DNA of 64,000 bases from Stenotrophomonas sp. ZAC14D1_NAIMI4_1. Its GTDB lineage: Bacteria; Pseudomonadota; Gammaproteobacteria; Xanthomonadales; Xanthomonadaceae. Position numbers and translations under genes: made by a program. The stretch is taken from assembly GCF_003086775.1 (NCBI RefSeq), contig NZ_CP026001.1:770407-834406 (forward strand), read 5' to 3'. Each line of letters opens with the position of its first letter. Positions within the stretch are counted from its first letter, which is position 1. The notes beneath the pieces are model-generated. The model made no database searches, was not told where the DNA came from, and was given only the letters and a program-made list of their open reading frames with translations. Below are positions 19,291 through 27,538 of the stretch, piece by piece.

Positions 19291-20544
19291 ATGTTCCCGC
19301 GTGACGTCCGCATCGAAACCTACGATCCCGAACTGGCCAAGGCCATCGCCGCCGAAACCCAGCGTCAGGAAGACCACGTCGAGCTGATCGCCAGCGAGAA
19401 CTACACCAGCCCGGCCGTGATGGAGGCCCAGGGCAGCCAGCTGACCAACAAGTACGCCGAAGGCTACCCGGGCAAGCGCTACTACGGTGGCTGCGAATAC
19501 GTGGACATCGCCGAGCAGCTGGCGATCGACCGCCTGAAGCAGCTGTTCGGCGCGGACTACGCCAACGTGCAGCCGCACAGCGGTTCGCAGGCCAACCAGG
19601 CCGTGTACTTCGCCCTGCTGCAGCCGGGCGACACCATTCTCGGCATGAGCCTGGCCCACGGCGGCCACCTCACCCACGGTGCCAAGGTCAACGCCTCGGG
19701 CAAGCTGTTCAACGCCGTGCAGTACGGTGTGAACGACCAGGGCCTGATCGATTACGACGAAGTCGAGCGCCTGGCCCTGGAGCACAAGCCGAAGATGGTC
19801 GTGGCCGGTTTCTCGGCCTACTCGCAGGTGATCGACTGGGCGCGCTTCCGCGCCATCGCCGACAAGGTCGGTGCCTACCTGTTCGTGGACATGGCCCACG
19901 TGGCCGGCCTGGTCGCCGCCGGCGTCTACCCGAGCCCGCTGGAACACGCCCACGTGGTCACCTCGACCACCCACAAGACCCTGCGCGGCCCGCGCGGCGG
20001 CATCATCGTCGCCAAGGGCGCCGACGAAGACCTGGTCAAGAAGCTGCAGTCGGTGGTGTTCCCCGGCATCCAGGGTGGCCCGCTGATGCACGTCATCGCC
20101 GCCAAGGCCGTGGCGTTCAAGGAAGCGCTGGAACCGGGCTTCACCGCTTACCAGCAGCAGGTGGTGAAGAACGCCCAGGCGATGGCCAACACGCTCATCG
20201 CGCGCGGCTACAAGATCGTCTCCGGCGGCACCCAGAACCACCTGATGCTGGTGGACATGATCGGCAAGGACGTGTCCGGCAAGGATGCGGAAGCCGCGCT
20301 GGGCAAGGCCCACATCACCGTCAACAAGAACTCGGTGCCGAACGACCCGCGTTCGCCGTTCGTGACCTCGGGCCTGCGCCTGGGCACCCCGGCGGTCACC
20401 ACCCGTGGCTATGTCGAACAGGACTGCGTGGACCTGGCCAACTGGATCGCCGACGTGCTCGACGCCCCGGCCGATGACGCCGTCATCGCCCGCGTGCGCG
20501 ACGCCGTCAGCGCGCAGTGCCGCAAGTACCCGGTCTACGGCTGA
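19291..20544 (+). CDS. glyA: Serine hydroxymethyltransferase
   Basis: GlyA interconverts serine and glycine with tetrahydrofolate, supplying one-carbon units and glycine (PLP enzyme, cytosolic). The 417 residues have the family length. The PLP lysine is K229 in [13 protein letters not shown], and [37 protein letters not shown] and [15 protein letters not shown] are conserved. The start has GGAG 7 bases upstream of ATG 19291; a TACAAT box lies at 19239-19244. It is followed by a repeat, then a small membrane protein, then nrdR-ribD, an order common in proteobacteria (glyA-nrdR-rib). Confidence 0.97.
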   Translation: MFPRDVRIETYDPELAKAIAAETQRQEDHVELIASENYTSPAVMEAQGSQLTNKYAEGYPGKRYYGGCEYVDIAEQLAIDRLKQLFGADYANVQPHSGSQANQAVYFALLQPGDTILGMSLAHGGHLTHGAKVNASGKLFNAVQYGVNDQGLIDYDEVERLALEHKPKMVVAGFSAYSQVIDWARFRAIADKVGAYLFVDMAHVAGLVAAGVYPSPLEHAHVVTSTTHKTLRGPRGGIIVAKGADEDLVKKLQSVVFPGIQGGPLMHVIAAKAVAFKEALEPGFTAYQQQVVKNAQAMANTLIARGYKIVSGGTQNHLMLVDMIGKDVSGKDAEAALGKAHITVNKNSVPNDPRSPFVTSGLRLGTPAVTTRGYVEQDCVDLANWIADVLDAPADDAVIARVRDAVSAQCRKYPVYG

Positions 20545-20553
20545 CCGGGGAGC

Positions 20554-20592
20554 GGGGTCGGATCCCTTCCCGCAGGGAAGGGCTCTGACCCC
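20554..20592. repeat. GGGGTCGGATCC palindrome downstream of glyA
   Basis: GGGGTCGGATCCCTTCCC and GGGAAGGGCTCTGACCCC form an imperfect long hairpin nearly identical to the one at 19111-19149, so glyA is bracketed by the two copies. It probably also stops glyA transcription, though no T run follows. Confidence 0.6.
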
Positions 20593-20615
20593 GGCATCGA
20601 AGGAGAGCACCGCGC

Positions 20616-21062
20616 ATGGATGAGCGCATGAATGAGCGTTGGCACAAGCGCCTGCACCTCGTGCAGGCCCTGCTGTTCGGCCTGCCCGGCGTGCTGCTGG
20701 GCGGCACGGTGGCCCTGGTGGGCGTGTACTCCGGCCTGATGCAGGAAACCCGCCTGCTGAGCCGGCTGCTGCTGGTGTGCTGGGGCACCGCCGGGGCGCT
20801 GGGCATCGTTGCCTGGTTGCACATCGGCGCCGGTTTCCTGCTGCAGGGCCGGCCTGGCCTGCAGGCGGTGGGCCGGCTGTGGTGGGCGTTGCTGGCGCTG
20901 GGCGCGCTGGCTGCGGTGCCCGCCGCCGCACTGGGTCTGGTGGTCGGCCTCACTGAACGCATGGAGGGCTTCGGCCTGCTGCTGTTGGGCCCGCCGCTGC
21001 TGCTGCCGGCGGCGCATCTGGCCTGGCTGCGCTGGCGGCAACCCCTTGCCGCACAAGGCTGA
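20616..21062 (+). CDS. Small integral membrane protein of unknown function
   Basis: This 148-residue protein has four predicted membrane helices: about 17-39 (LLFGLPGVLLGGTVALVGVY), 49-75, 85-108 (LWWALLALGALAAVPAAALG) and 115-135. It ends in a short basic tail. It has no recognised domain or catalytic motif. ATG 20616 follows GAAGGAGAG; a second ATG four codons in (20628) is also possible. It lies between glyA and nrdR. The strongly hydrophobic, Gly/Leu-rich pattern and the spacing support a real gene, but I do not recognise the family. Confidence 0.65.
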   Translation: MDERMNERWHKRLHLVQALLFGLPGVLLGGTVALVGVYSGLMQETRLLSRLLLVCWGTAGALGIVAWLHIGAGFLLQGRPGLQAVGRLWWALLALGALAAVPAAALGLVVGLTERMEGFGLLLLGPPLLLPAAHLAWLRWRQPLAAQG

Positions 21063-21156
21063 GCGCCGCCCGGATTTGCTGCAAAAGCGCTTCTCAGGTA
21101 CCTTTGCGACGCTGCCATGACGATGGCATGACGTTCTTTCCTGAGCCAGGCGTTCC

Positions 21157-21678
21157 ATGTATTGCCCCTTCTGCCAGCATGCCGATACCCGGGTCATCGA
21201 CTCGCGCGTCTCCGAAGACGGCGCGACGATCCGTCGTCGGCGTGAGTGCGAGGCCTGCAACGAACGCTTCAGCACCCTGGAAACGGTCGAGCTGAAGCTG
21301 CCGGCCATCGTCAAGAGTGATGGCACCCGCGAGGCCTTCGACCAGCGCAAGGTGCGCGCCGGCTTCGACCGCGCGCTGCAGAAGCGCGCCGTGCCCGAAG
21401 AGAAGATCGAAGCAGCGGTGCGCGCCGTGGTCCACCAGCTGCGCATCAGCGGCGAACGCGAAGTGCCCTCGATCAAGGTCGGCGAGTTCGTGATGAACGA
21501 ACTGCGCAAGCTCGACCACGTCGGCTACGTGCGCTTCGCCTCGGTCTACCGCAGCTTCGAGGACGTGGCCGATTTCCGCGAAGAAATCGAGAAGCTCGAA
21601 CGTGAGCTGCCGGCCAGCACCGAACAGCTGCAGCTGCTGGGCGATGTCATCGCCCTGACGAAGAAGAAGAAAGGCTGA
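21157..21678 (+). CDS. nrdR: Transcriptional repressor NrdR
   Basis: NrdR represses ribonucleotide reductase genes in response to ATP/dATP by binding NrdR boxes. The 173 residues open with a zinc ribbon (C3, C6, C31, C34: MYCPFCQH...[11 protein letters not shown]). The ATP-cone follows ([21 protein letters not shown] to about residue 140). Length and motif spacing are standard. Its place directly before ribD is the usual proteobacterial arrangement. A palindromic repeat separates it from ribD. Confidence 0.97.
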   Translation: MYCPFCQHADTRVIDSRVSEDGATIRRRRECEACNERFSTLETVELKLPAIVKSDGTREAFDQRKVRAGFDRALQKRAVPEEKIEAAVRAVVHQLRISGEREVPSIKVGEFVMNELRKLDHVGYVRFASVYRSFEDVADFREEIEKLERELPASTEQLQLLGDVIALTKKKKG

Positions 21679-21692
21679 CGCCCTGATGGGCG

Positions 21693-21719
21693 GTGGGTGC
21701 CAACCGTTGGTTGGCACTG
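21693..21719. repeat. SMAG-like palindrome between nrdR and ribD
   Basis: GTGGGTGCCAACCGTTGGTTGGCAC: a CCAACC-class palindrome in the 60-base nrdR-ribD gap, related to those at 5899 and 27402. Confidence 0.6.
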
Positions 21720-21738
21720 ATGGCGTTACCATGGCCGC

Positions 21739-22824
21739 ATGAGCACTCCGTTCACCGTCCTTGACCACCTGCACATGGCCAACGCATTGCGTCTGGCCGA
21801 GCGTGCGGCCTACACCACCCGCCCCAATCCCATGGTCGGCTGCGTGATCGCCCATGGCGAACGCGTGGTCGGGCAGGGCTGGCACCAGCGTGCCGGTGGA
21901 CCGCACGCCGAAGTGTTCGCGCTGCGCGAGGCAGGAAGCGAGGCGCGCGGCGCCACCGCCTACGTCACCCTTGAACCGTGCGCGCACTACGGGCGCACGC
22001 CGCCGTGTGCGCTGGCATTGATCGACGCGGGTGTGTCGCGCGTGGTCGCGGCGCTGCGCGATCCGTTCCCGAAGGTCGATGGCGGTGGCTTCAACCTGCT
22101 GCGCGAGGCGGGCATCGAGGTGGCCGAAGGACTGATGGCGATGCAGGCGCGGGAGATCAACAAGGGTTTCCTGTCGCGTGTGGAGCGCAATCGGCCGTGG
22201 TTGCGGGTGAAGCTGGCCGCCAGCCTCGACGGTCGCACCGCGATGGCCGATGGTAGCTCCAAGTGGATCACCGGCCCGGCCGCGCGCGAAGACGTGCAGC
22301 ACTGGCGTGCGCGTGCTGGTGCGATCCTGACCGGCGCCGACACGGTGCTGGCTGATGACCCGATGCTGACCGTGCGCCTGGCCGATACCGAGGTGATGCC
22401 ACCGCTGCGCGTCGTGCTCGATTCGCGCCTGCGCTCGCTGGAATGCAGCCGCGTGCGCGAGGGTGGAGCGCCGACGTTGTACGTGCACGATGCCGCGGTG
22501 AGCGCGCCGGATGCGGCCGACGCCGAATTTGCCAGCGTGCCGAGCGTGGATGGCCGCCTGGATCTGGGGGCGGTGCTGGCGCTGCTGGCCGAGCGTGGCA
22601 TCAACGAAGTGCATACCGAAGCCGGTGCCACCCTGGCGGGTGCGCTGCTGCGCGGCGGCTGGGTCGATGAGCTGTTGCTGTACCAGGCACCGACGCTGCT
22701 GGGTGATACCGGCCGCCCGCTGCTGGCCGGCTTGGGCATCGAGGCGATGGACCAGCAGCGACGCCTGCGCGTGGTCGACCAGCGCCAGGTGGGCGACGAC
22801 CTGCGGTTGCTGCTGCGCGCTTGA
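21739..22824 (+). CDS. ribD: Bifunctional pyrimidine deaminase/reductase RibD
   Basis: RibD performs the second (deamination) and third (reduction) steps of riboflavin synthesis. In 361 residues, the N-terminal cytidine-deaminase-like domain has HAEVFALREAG (zinc His and catalytic Glu) and EPCAHYGRTPPC (two zinc Cys). The C-terminal reductase domain carries VKLAASLDGRTAMADGSSKW and GADTVLADDPMLTVR. The order deaminase-then-reductase and the length are typical. The rest of the riboflavin genes resume at 25691 after three unrelated minus-strand genes. Confidence 0.96.
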   Translation: MSTPFTVLDHLHMANALRLAERAAYTTRPNPMVGCVIAHGERVVGQGWHQRAGGPHAEVFALREAGSEARGATAYVTLEPCAHYGRTPPCALALIDAGVSRVVAALRDPFPKVDGGGFNLLREAGIEVAEGLMAMQAREINKGFLSRVERNRPWLRVKLAASLDGRTAMADGSSKWITGPAAREDVQHWRARAGAILTGADTVLADDPMLTVRLADTEVMPPLRVVLDSRLRSLECSRVREGGAPTLYVHDAAVSAPDAADAEFASVPSVDGRLDLGAVLALLAERGINEVHTEAGATLAGALLRGGWVDELLLYQAPTLLGDTGRPLLAGLGIEAMDQQRRLRVVDQRQVGDDLRLLLRA

Positions 22825-22833
22825 TGCGGTGAC

Positions 22834-22860
22834 ATCCATCCACGCCTGGCGTGGATGGAT
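22834..22860. repeat. SMAG-like palindrome (ATCCACGC class)
   Basis: ATCCATCCACGCCTGGCGTGGATGGAT, an extended-arm member of the class, in the convergent gap between ribD and the minus-strand gene ending at 22881. Confidence 0.65.
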
Positions 22861-22880
22861 GCGTCCGCGCTGTTACCGCC

Positions 22881-23759
22881 TTACGCGCACTCGTCGGTCC
22901 ACATCATCTGTGCGATCGGGCGCAGAGCCTTGCACTCCTGCGTCATTTCATCGGCCGATTGCACCTGCGCCTTGGCCTTCAGTTCTTCGGCCATCGCGTC
23001 CACGCCACTGATCTGATCCGGCGCGATCTTCGCCACGCAGCTGCGGTGCTGCTGCAGCAACAGGTCGCAGCTGGGCACGCCGGTCACCTTCGGTGCGCTG
23101 GCGGCTTGGGCATCTTCCATCCACAGCTGGAACGGCGCGAGTGCTTCCAGCACCGGGGTGACCAGCTCATCGAAGCTGCCACTGAACCAGTACGCCTGCT
23201 CTGCGCCGGAGTACAGCTTCTGGCTGCCCGTCACCGTGCGCTGCGTGCCGCTCTTCAGTGCCTGCGTGTAGGCATCGATGAAGCGGCTGCGGGCGGCAGG
23301 GTCGTCACTGGTCATGCTGGCGGCGAACAGCGGGCGCACGCTTTCCAGATCCACCACCTTGCAGCTGAAATCGACCGAGGCGATCTTCTGGCCGTCCACG
23401 TACTCGTTGTCTTCGATGGTGCTGCCGGTGGCGCGGCAGGTCGATGCCTTCAGCACCTTTGCATAAAGCGCTTCGGTCGCGGCGGCATCGGGCGTGCCGC
23501 CGGTACTGGCCTGCAGCGCCATCCACGGTTCGGCCAGGGCCTTGGCCAGTGCGCCCGGCGTGGGCGTGACCGCGTCCTTGCCGTCGTGGGCGCTGCGCAG
23601 GGCATCATTGAGCGTGCGCGCGGCAGCGGCATCGTCTTCAATCAGCACGCGTGCGTACAGGTCCAGTGATTGCTCGGGCGTCAGCGCCGGCGCGGCGGTG
23701 GCGAACACAGGGGCGCACAGCAGGGCGCTGGCGAGCAGGGTGCGCAGGGGAGTCTTCAT
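22881..23759 (-). CDS. Secreted protein of unknown function (paralogue of next gene)
   Basis: A 292-residue protein with a signal peptide (MKTPLRTLLASALLCAPVFATA). The mature start LTPEQSLDLYARVLIEDDAA closely resembles the start of the upstream neighbour (LSPEQAFDLYAQALLEGDAR), so the two look like an ancient tandem duplication. Six or so cysteines (ASTCRATG, VDFSCKV, VPSCDLLLQQHRSC, TQECKAL, WTDECA) suggest periplasmic disulphides. ATG 23759 gives the signal peptide; the frame is open for another 118 codons upstream but without leader features. No domain is recognised. Confidence 0.7.
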   Translation of the reverse strand: MKTPLRTLLASALLCAPVFATAAPALTPEQSLDLYARVLIEDDAAAARTLNDALRSAHDGKDAVTPTPGALAKALAEPWMALQASTGGTPDAAATEALYAKVLKASTCRATGSTIEDNEYVDGQKIASVDFSCKVVDLESVRPLFAASMTSDDPAARSRFIDAYTQALKSGTQRTVTGSQKLYSGAEQAYWFSGSFDELVTPVLEALAPFQLWMEDAQAASAPKVTGVPSCDLLLQQHRSCVAKIAPDQISGVDAMAEELKAKAQVQSADEMTQECKALRPIAQMMWTDECA

Positions 23760-23860
23760 GACGGTGTTCCGTTTCCAGTGGGTAGTGCAGAGGCGCGAAA
23801 GACTAGCGCATCTGCACGCAGATTCGATGGCAGGGGCGTGCACGCCATGCCGCCACGCGG

Positions 23861-24514
23861 CTACTTTTCCAGCAATGTGTCGGCCAGCGTTTCCGGAAAG
23901 ATCGAGAGCAGCACCGGGGCAAGGAATCGGATCGTGTCGCCGTCGGGGAAGTAGCCCGTCCCGGCGCTTCCTTCCAGCAGCGCGGTGCCGGTGATCGTCT
24001 GCTGCTCCGCCATGCGCAGCTCCGAGGCGATCAGATACGCAGCAAACACCTCGTCGTCCTGCAGTTTCTGCTGGATGGCCGGGTCGGCCAGCAGGCCGCT
24101 TCCGGTATTCCATACCGGGACCTGGCAGGTAAACGTGATCTGCGCCTGCCCGGCCGGTGCAGCTTCGGCAATGGTCTGCCCGGGCACGGCCCGGCAGTGG
24201 CTGCTGGCGTACGTTCTGCCGATCTGGGTCACCACCGCCTCGGCCAGTACGGCGGGGACGACTTCATCTTCCCACTGGTCGAATACCTGTTCGTGCGTGT
24301 CCTGCAGGAGGCGTGGCAGGCGCAGGAGGGCAGTGGCATTCCACAGGGCGTCGGCGGGCAGTGCGCGGGTCAACGCTTCAGCGGCGCGGGCATCACCTTC
24401 CAGCAGAGCCTGCGCGTACAGGTCAAAGGCCTGCTCGGGGCTCAGCTTTTCCGAAGCGGTTGCCTGCGCGGCGAATGGCAGGCACAGCAGCAGGGGGAGG
24501 CGGTAGGCCAGCAT
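23861..24514 (-). CDS. Secreted protein of unknown function (paralogue of previous gene)
   Basis: This 217-residue protein has a signal peptide (MLAYRLPLLLCLPFAAQATA). The mature region starts LSPEQAFDLYAQALLEGDAR, alignable with the neighbour at 22881-23759. Shared downstream features include a Cys in SSHCRAVPGQTIAEA (cf. STCRATGSTIEDN) and FTCQVPV (cf. FSCKVVD). The neighbour is about 75 residues longer at the C-terminus. Gap to the neighbour is about 100 bases. The role is unknown; localisation is predicted periplasmic. Confidence 0.65.
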   Translation of the reverse strand: MLAYRLPLLLCLPFAAQATASEKLSPEQAFDLYAQALLEGDARAAEALTRALPADALWNATALLRLPRLLQDTHEQVFDQWEDEVVPAVLAEAVVTQIGRTYASSHCRAVPGQTIAEAAPAGQAQITFTCQVPVWNTGSGLLADPAIQQKLQDDEVFAAYLIASELRMAEQQTITGTALLEGSAGTGYFPDGDTIRFLAPVLLSIFPETLADTLLEK

Positions 24515-24596
24515 CGTCCATCCAGAAGGGGAAAGGACAGCAGCCTGCGGCAGCAGCCCGCAGGACGCCATGCAATTTGTCTGAAAAGACAGTCGC

Positions 24597-24625
24597 AAAA
24601 AAAACGGGCCCCTTGCGGGGCCCGT
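24597..24625 (-). terminator. Intrinsic terminator of the Ax21-like gene
   Basis: ACGGGCCCC-TTGC-GGGGCCCGT, followed on the minus strand by seven or eight T residues. It starts about 27 bases after the stop at 24652. Confidence 0.88.
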
Positions 24626-24651
24626 TCGATTACACGACGAGGATCGAGCAA

Positions 24652-25275
24652 TCAGAAGCTGGCGCGCACGCCGGCCGAGAACTGGGTGACGTCGCGGTAG
24701 CCGGAGATCTCGCCCACCAGACCCCAGGTCTTGGTGAAGTTGATCTGGCCACCGAGGGTGCCGACCCAGGTGCCTTCAAAGTTGTTGCCGCCATCCATGT
24801 AACCGGCCTTGATCCAGGCTTCGGTCATGGCCGAGGGCTTGCCACGCAGGCCCATCGTGGCGCGCACGAGATTGGTGTGGTCCTTGTCGGTGATACGACC
24901 GAAACCGTCGAAGTCCGCCTTGACCTCAGCCTGCTGGCGGACCCAGGCGATGTCGGCGGTGTAGTCCACGCGGTCGCTGAAGGGCATGTGGTAACCGATG
25001 CCCAGCTCCGGCTGGTTCAGTTCCAGCTTCAGTTTGGCGTTCGAGTAATGGTAGGTCTTGCTGCCGTAGCTCCAGCCACCGAACACATGCACCTGCTCGG
25101 CCAGAGCGAACGAACCGCGCACGTAGCCGCCGTCGACCTTCGGGTCGTCGAAGCCATCATCCTTGGTATTGACCTGGCTCCAGCCGCCTTCGACGTAGGT
25201 ATAGCTGAGGCCGTCGGCCGAGGCCGAGAACGGGGCGGCGGCCAGCAGTGCGGCCACGATCAGGATCTTGCGCAT
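24652..25275 (-). CDS. Outer-membrane beta-barrel protein, Ax21-like family
   Basis: This 207-residue protein has a signal peptide (MRKILIVAALLAAAPFSASA). The mature start DGLSYTYVEGGWSQV is very like that of Ax21-family outer-membrane proteins of Xanthomonas and Stenotrophomonas. Alternating hydrophobic strands (VHVFGGWSYGSKTYHYS, ELGIGYHMPFSD, TWVGTLGGQINF) and a terminal aromatic Phe (GVRASF) fit an 8-stranded barrel inserted by BAM. Earlier claims that Ax21 is a secreted quorum signal are disputed, so a structural or porin role is the safer reading. It has a strong terminator; upstream is a small palindrome at 25307-25327. Confidence 0.8.
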   Translation of the reverse strand: MRKILIVAALLAAAPFSASADGLSYTYVEGGWSQVNTKDDGFDDPKVDGGYVRGSFALAEQVHVFGGWSYGSKTYHYSNAKLKLELNQPELGIGYHMPFSDRVDYTADIAWVRQQAEVKADFDGFGRITDKDHTNLVRATMGLRGKPSAMTEAWIKAGYMDGGNNFEGTWVGTLGGQINFTKTWGLVGEISGYRDVTQFSAGVRASF

Positions 25276-25306
25276 GGAAATTCCTGTGAATTGCAGTCCA
25301 TTGGCG

Positions 25307-25327
25307 GGCCACCACTGTTGGTGGTCC
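25307..25327. repeat. Short palindrome upstream of the Ax21-like gene
   Basis: GGCCACCACTGTTGGTGGTCC: inverted arms GGACCACC/GGTGG, similar to the CACCACCAACGGTGGTG type at 16564. It lies about 30 bases before the start codon at 25275 and so may be within its promoter or leader. Confidence 0.45.
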
Positions 25328-25472
25328 GTGGCGACCTCATGTCGTCCGAGGTTTGAGTTTAATGAAAGTTTTACGAATTGCGAGCGACGGACGTCACAGC
25401 TGGCGGCAGGCGTCCGACCCCGTTCAGCCCAGGCTGGTACACTGGGCCGGCCGGTTCGCCGGTACACAAACG

Positions 25473-25610
25473 TCTTCAGGGCGGGGTGCGATTCCCCACC
25501 GGCGGTAGGTGCGCAAGCACGAGCCCGCGAGCGCCCCGGCCCACGGCCGGGGGTCAGCAGATCCGGTCCAATGCCGGAGCCGACGGTCATAGTCCGGATG
25601 AAAGAAGACG
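25473..25610 (+). promoter_or_regulatory. FMN riboswitch (RFN element)
   Basis: The conserved RFN backbone is present: CTTCAGGGCGGGGTG at the 5' end, ATTCCCCACCGGCGG, then AGCCCGCGAGCG, a variable GC-rich arm (CCCGGCCCACGGCCGGG), GGTCAGCAGATCCGG, CCGGAGCCGACGGTCATAGT and closing CCGGATGAAAGAAG. It binds FMN and turns off the downstream riboflavin genes (established for the class). It lies about 80 bases upstream of ribE, so it controls ribE-ribBX and perhaps ribH-nusB, but not ribD, which is cut off from it by three minus-strand genes. Confidence 0.96.
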
Positions 25611-25635
25611 GTGCCACAGGGCCTTTGCGGCCCTG

Positions 25636-25664
25636 CGCCCGCCTGTTTGCCTTGCGGCGTTTTT
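25636..25664 (+). terminator. Candidate FMN-controlled terminator before ribE
   Basis: CGCC(C)GC and GCGGCG can form a short stem with one bulge, followed by TTTTT at 25660-25664, between the riboswitch and the ribE start. A second stem, CAGGGCC-TTTGC-GGCCCTG (25617-25635), lies just before. This layout suggests transcriptional attenuation, but sequestration of the ribosome site is also possible. Confidence 0.5.
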
Positions 25665-25690
25665 CGCTCACTTTCCGCGGAGAACGTTTC

Positions 25691-26293
25691 TTGTTTACTG
25701 GAATCATCGAAGGCGTCGGCCGTCTGGCCGCACGCGAATCCATCGGCGGCGATGTCCGCTTCACCTTCAACGTCGGAAATCTGCCGTTCGACAACGTGCA
25801 GATGGGCGAGAGCATCGCCATCAACGGCGTCTGCCTCACCGTCATCGCATACGACGCCGGCAGCTTCCAGGCCGATGCCTCCACCGAGACCCTGGGCCTG
25901 ACCACGCTGGGCCAGCTGGGTGAGGGGGCGGTCATCAACCTCGAACGCGCCATGCGCCCGACCGACCGCCTCGGCGGCCACCTGGTCAGCGGCCACGTCG
26001 ATGGCCTCGGCCAGGTCCTGTCCATCCACGAAGATGCACGTGCCCAGCGCTGGCGTTTCGCCGCACCGGCCGCCCTGCGCCGCTACATCGCCAAGAAGGG
26101 CTCGATCTGCGTGGACGGCGTCAGCCTCACCGTCAACGAAGTGGACGAGGAAGGCTTTGAAGTCGCCCTCATCCCGCACACCGTGGCCAACACCGCCTTT
26201 TCCGCTACCGGCGAGGGCAGTGCGGTGAACCTGGAAATCGACCTGGTCGCCCGTTACGTTGAACGCCTGTTGGGCGAAGGAGCACGCGCATGA
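25691..26293 (+). CDS. ribE: Riboflavin synthase alpha subunit
   Basis: Riboflavin synthase dismutates two 6,7-dimethyl-8-ribityllumazines to riboflavin. The 200 residues show two tandem lumazine-binding repeats: FTGIIEGVG...GESIAINGVCLTV...GHLVSGHVDGLG and the second repeat KKGSICVDGVSLTVNEVDEE...NTAFSATGEG. The conserved family start is M-F-T-G-I-I-E, which here requires TTG 25691 (GCGGAGAAC lies upstream). An ATG further upstream falls in the riboswitch and would add 30 non-conserved residues. The stop overlaps ribBX as ATGA. Expression is under the FMN riboswitch. Confidence 0.95.
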   Translation: MFTGIIEGVGRLAARESIGGDVRFTFNVGNLPFDNVQMGESIAINGVCLTVIAYDAGSFQADASTETLGLTTLGQLGEGAVINLERAMRPTDRLGGHLVSGHVDGLGQVLSIHEDARAQRWRFAAPAALRRYIAKKGSICVDGVSLTVNEVDEEGFEVALIPHTVANTAFSATGEGSAVNLEIDLVARYVERLLGEGARA

Positions 26294-27390
26294 ATTTCGC
26301 CCCGATCCCGGACATCCTGGAAGACATTCGCCAGGGCCGCATGGTCGTCATCGTCGATGACGAAGACCGCGAGAACGAAGGCGACCTGATCATGGCCGCC
26401 GAGCTGGTCAAGCCGTCGGACATCAACTTCATGGTCACCCATGGCCGTGGCCTGGTGTGCCTGCCGCTGACCCGCACCCGCGCCGCCGACCTCGGCCTGG
26501 CGCCGATGGTGCAGGCCAATACCGCGCAGTTCCAGACCAATTTCACCGTCAGCATCGAGGCGGCCGAAGGCGTGACCACGGGCATTTCCGCCCACGACCG
26601 CGCCCACACCATCCGTACTGCGGTGAAGCCGAACGCCAAGCCGGCCGACCTGCACCAGCCGGGCCACATCTTCCCTCTGATCGCCCAGCCGGGTGGCGTG
26701 CTGACCCGTGCCGGCCACACCGAAGCCGGCGTGGACCTGGCCATGCTGGCCGGGCTGGAACCGGCCGGCGTGCTGGTGGAGATCCTCAACCCGGACGGCA
26801 GCATGGCGCGCCGCCCGGAACTGGAAGTGTTCGCCCGCGAGCACGGCCTGAAGATGGGTTCCATCGCCGACCTCATCGCCTACCGCCTGGCCACCGAAAA
26901 GACCGTCGAACGCGTGGACGAGCGCGAGATCGACACTGAATTCGGCCCGTTCAAGCTGGTCACCTACCGCGACCGCATCGCCCACGACCTGCATTTCGCC
27001 CTGGTGCGTGGCACCCCGGCGGCCGACACCCCGACCCTGGTGCGCGTGCAGGTGGAAAACCCATTGGCCGACCTGCTGCACTGGCGCCGCGATGATTTCG
27101 GCGTGGCCGCCACCGATGCCCTGCGTGCGATTGCCGCCGAAGGGGCGGGCGTGATGGTGGTGCTGTCGGCCCCGCGCGATGGCGAAGCCCTGCTGGCCCG
27201 CCTGCGCCAGCAGCCGGCGCCGGTGGTGCCGGGCAAGGACAAGGACGTGGGCCAGTGGCGCCGCAACGGTGCCGGCTCGCAGATCCTGTCCGACCTGGGC
27301 CTGGGCAAGCTGCGCGTGCTGGGTACCCCCCGCCGCCAGGTGGGCCTGGCCGGCTACGGCCTGGAAGTGGTGGAGACGGTCACCCTGTAA
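26290..27390 (+). CDS. ribB: 3,4-Dihydroxy-2-butanone 4-phosphate synthase with inactive GTP cyclohydrolase II-like domain (RibBX)
   Basis: This 366-residue protein has an N-terminal RibB domain (residues 1-200) with the catalytic acidic loop [37 protein letters not shown] and [16 protein letters not shown]. It makes the 4-carbon riboflavin precursor from ribulose 5-phosphate. The C-terminal region aligns in outline with RibA ([25 protein letters not shown]) but lacks the zinc-binding cysteines of the GDxxxSxRCDCG motif, so it should not have GTP cyclohydrolase II activity. Such RibBX proteins are known in proteobacteria; a true ribA must be elsewhere. It overlaps ribE by 4 bases. Confidence 0.93.
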   Translation: MNFAPIPDILEDIRQGRMVVIVDDEDRENEGDLIMAAELVKPSDINFMVTHGRGLVCLPLTRTRAADLGLAPMVQANTAQFQTNFTVSIEAAEGVTTGISAHDRAHTIRTAVKPNAKPADLHQPGHIFPLIAQPGGVLTRAGHTEAGVDLAMLAGLEPAGVLVEILNPDGSMARRPELEVFAREHGLKMGSIADLIAYRLATEKTVERVDEREIDTEFGPFKLVTYRDRIAHDLHFALVRGTPAADTPTLVRVQVENPLADLLHWRRDDFGVAATDALRAIAAEGAGVMVVLSAPRDGEALLARLRQQPAPVVPGKDKDVGQWRRNGAGSQILSDLGLGKLRVLGTPRRQVGLAGYGLEVVETVTL

Positions 27391-27401
27391 GCCAGCTTGG
27401 C

Positions 27402-27498
27402 GTGCCGACCAACGGTCGGCACCCACGGTGGGTGCCGACCGTTGGTCGGCACATCCTCCCGGCCCCCTGGCAGGTGCCGACCGTTGGTCGGCACACCA
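27402..27498. repeat. Three GTGCCGACC palindromes before ribH
   Basis: GTGCCGACCAACGGTCGGCA, GTGCCGACCGTTGGTCGGCA and a third copy of the same 20-mer as the second. They are spaced over 97 bases between ribBX and ribH. The TAGAAT box at 27504-27509 just after could give ribH its own promoter. Confidence 0.65.
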
Positions 27499-27538
27499 TG
27501 CGGTAGAATCACCCCCTAATCGAACCCCCAAGCCGCAT

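Noticed and set aside
25601..25690. ATG near 25599 as start of ribE
   Set aside because: It lies in the FMN riboswitch and would add about 30 residues lacking similarity to riboflavin synthase; the family start M-F-T-G needs TTG 25691.
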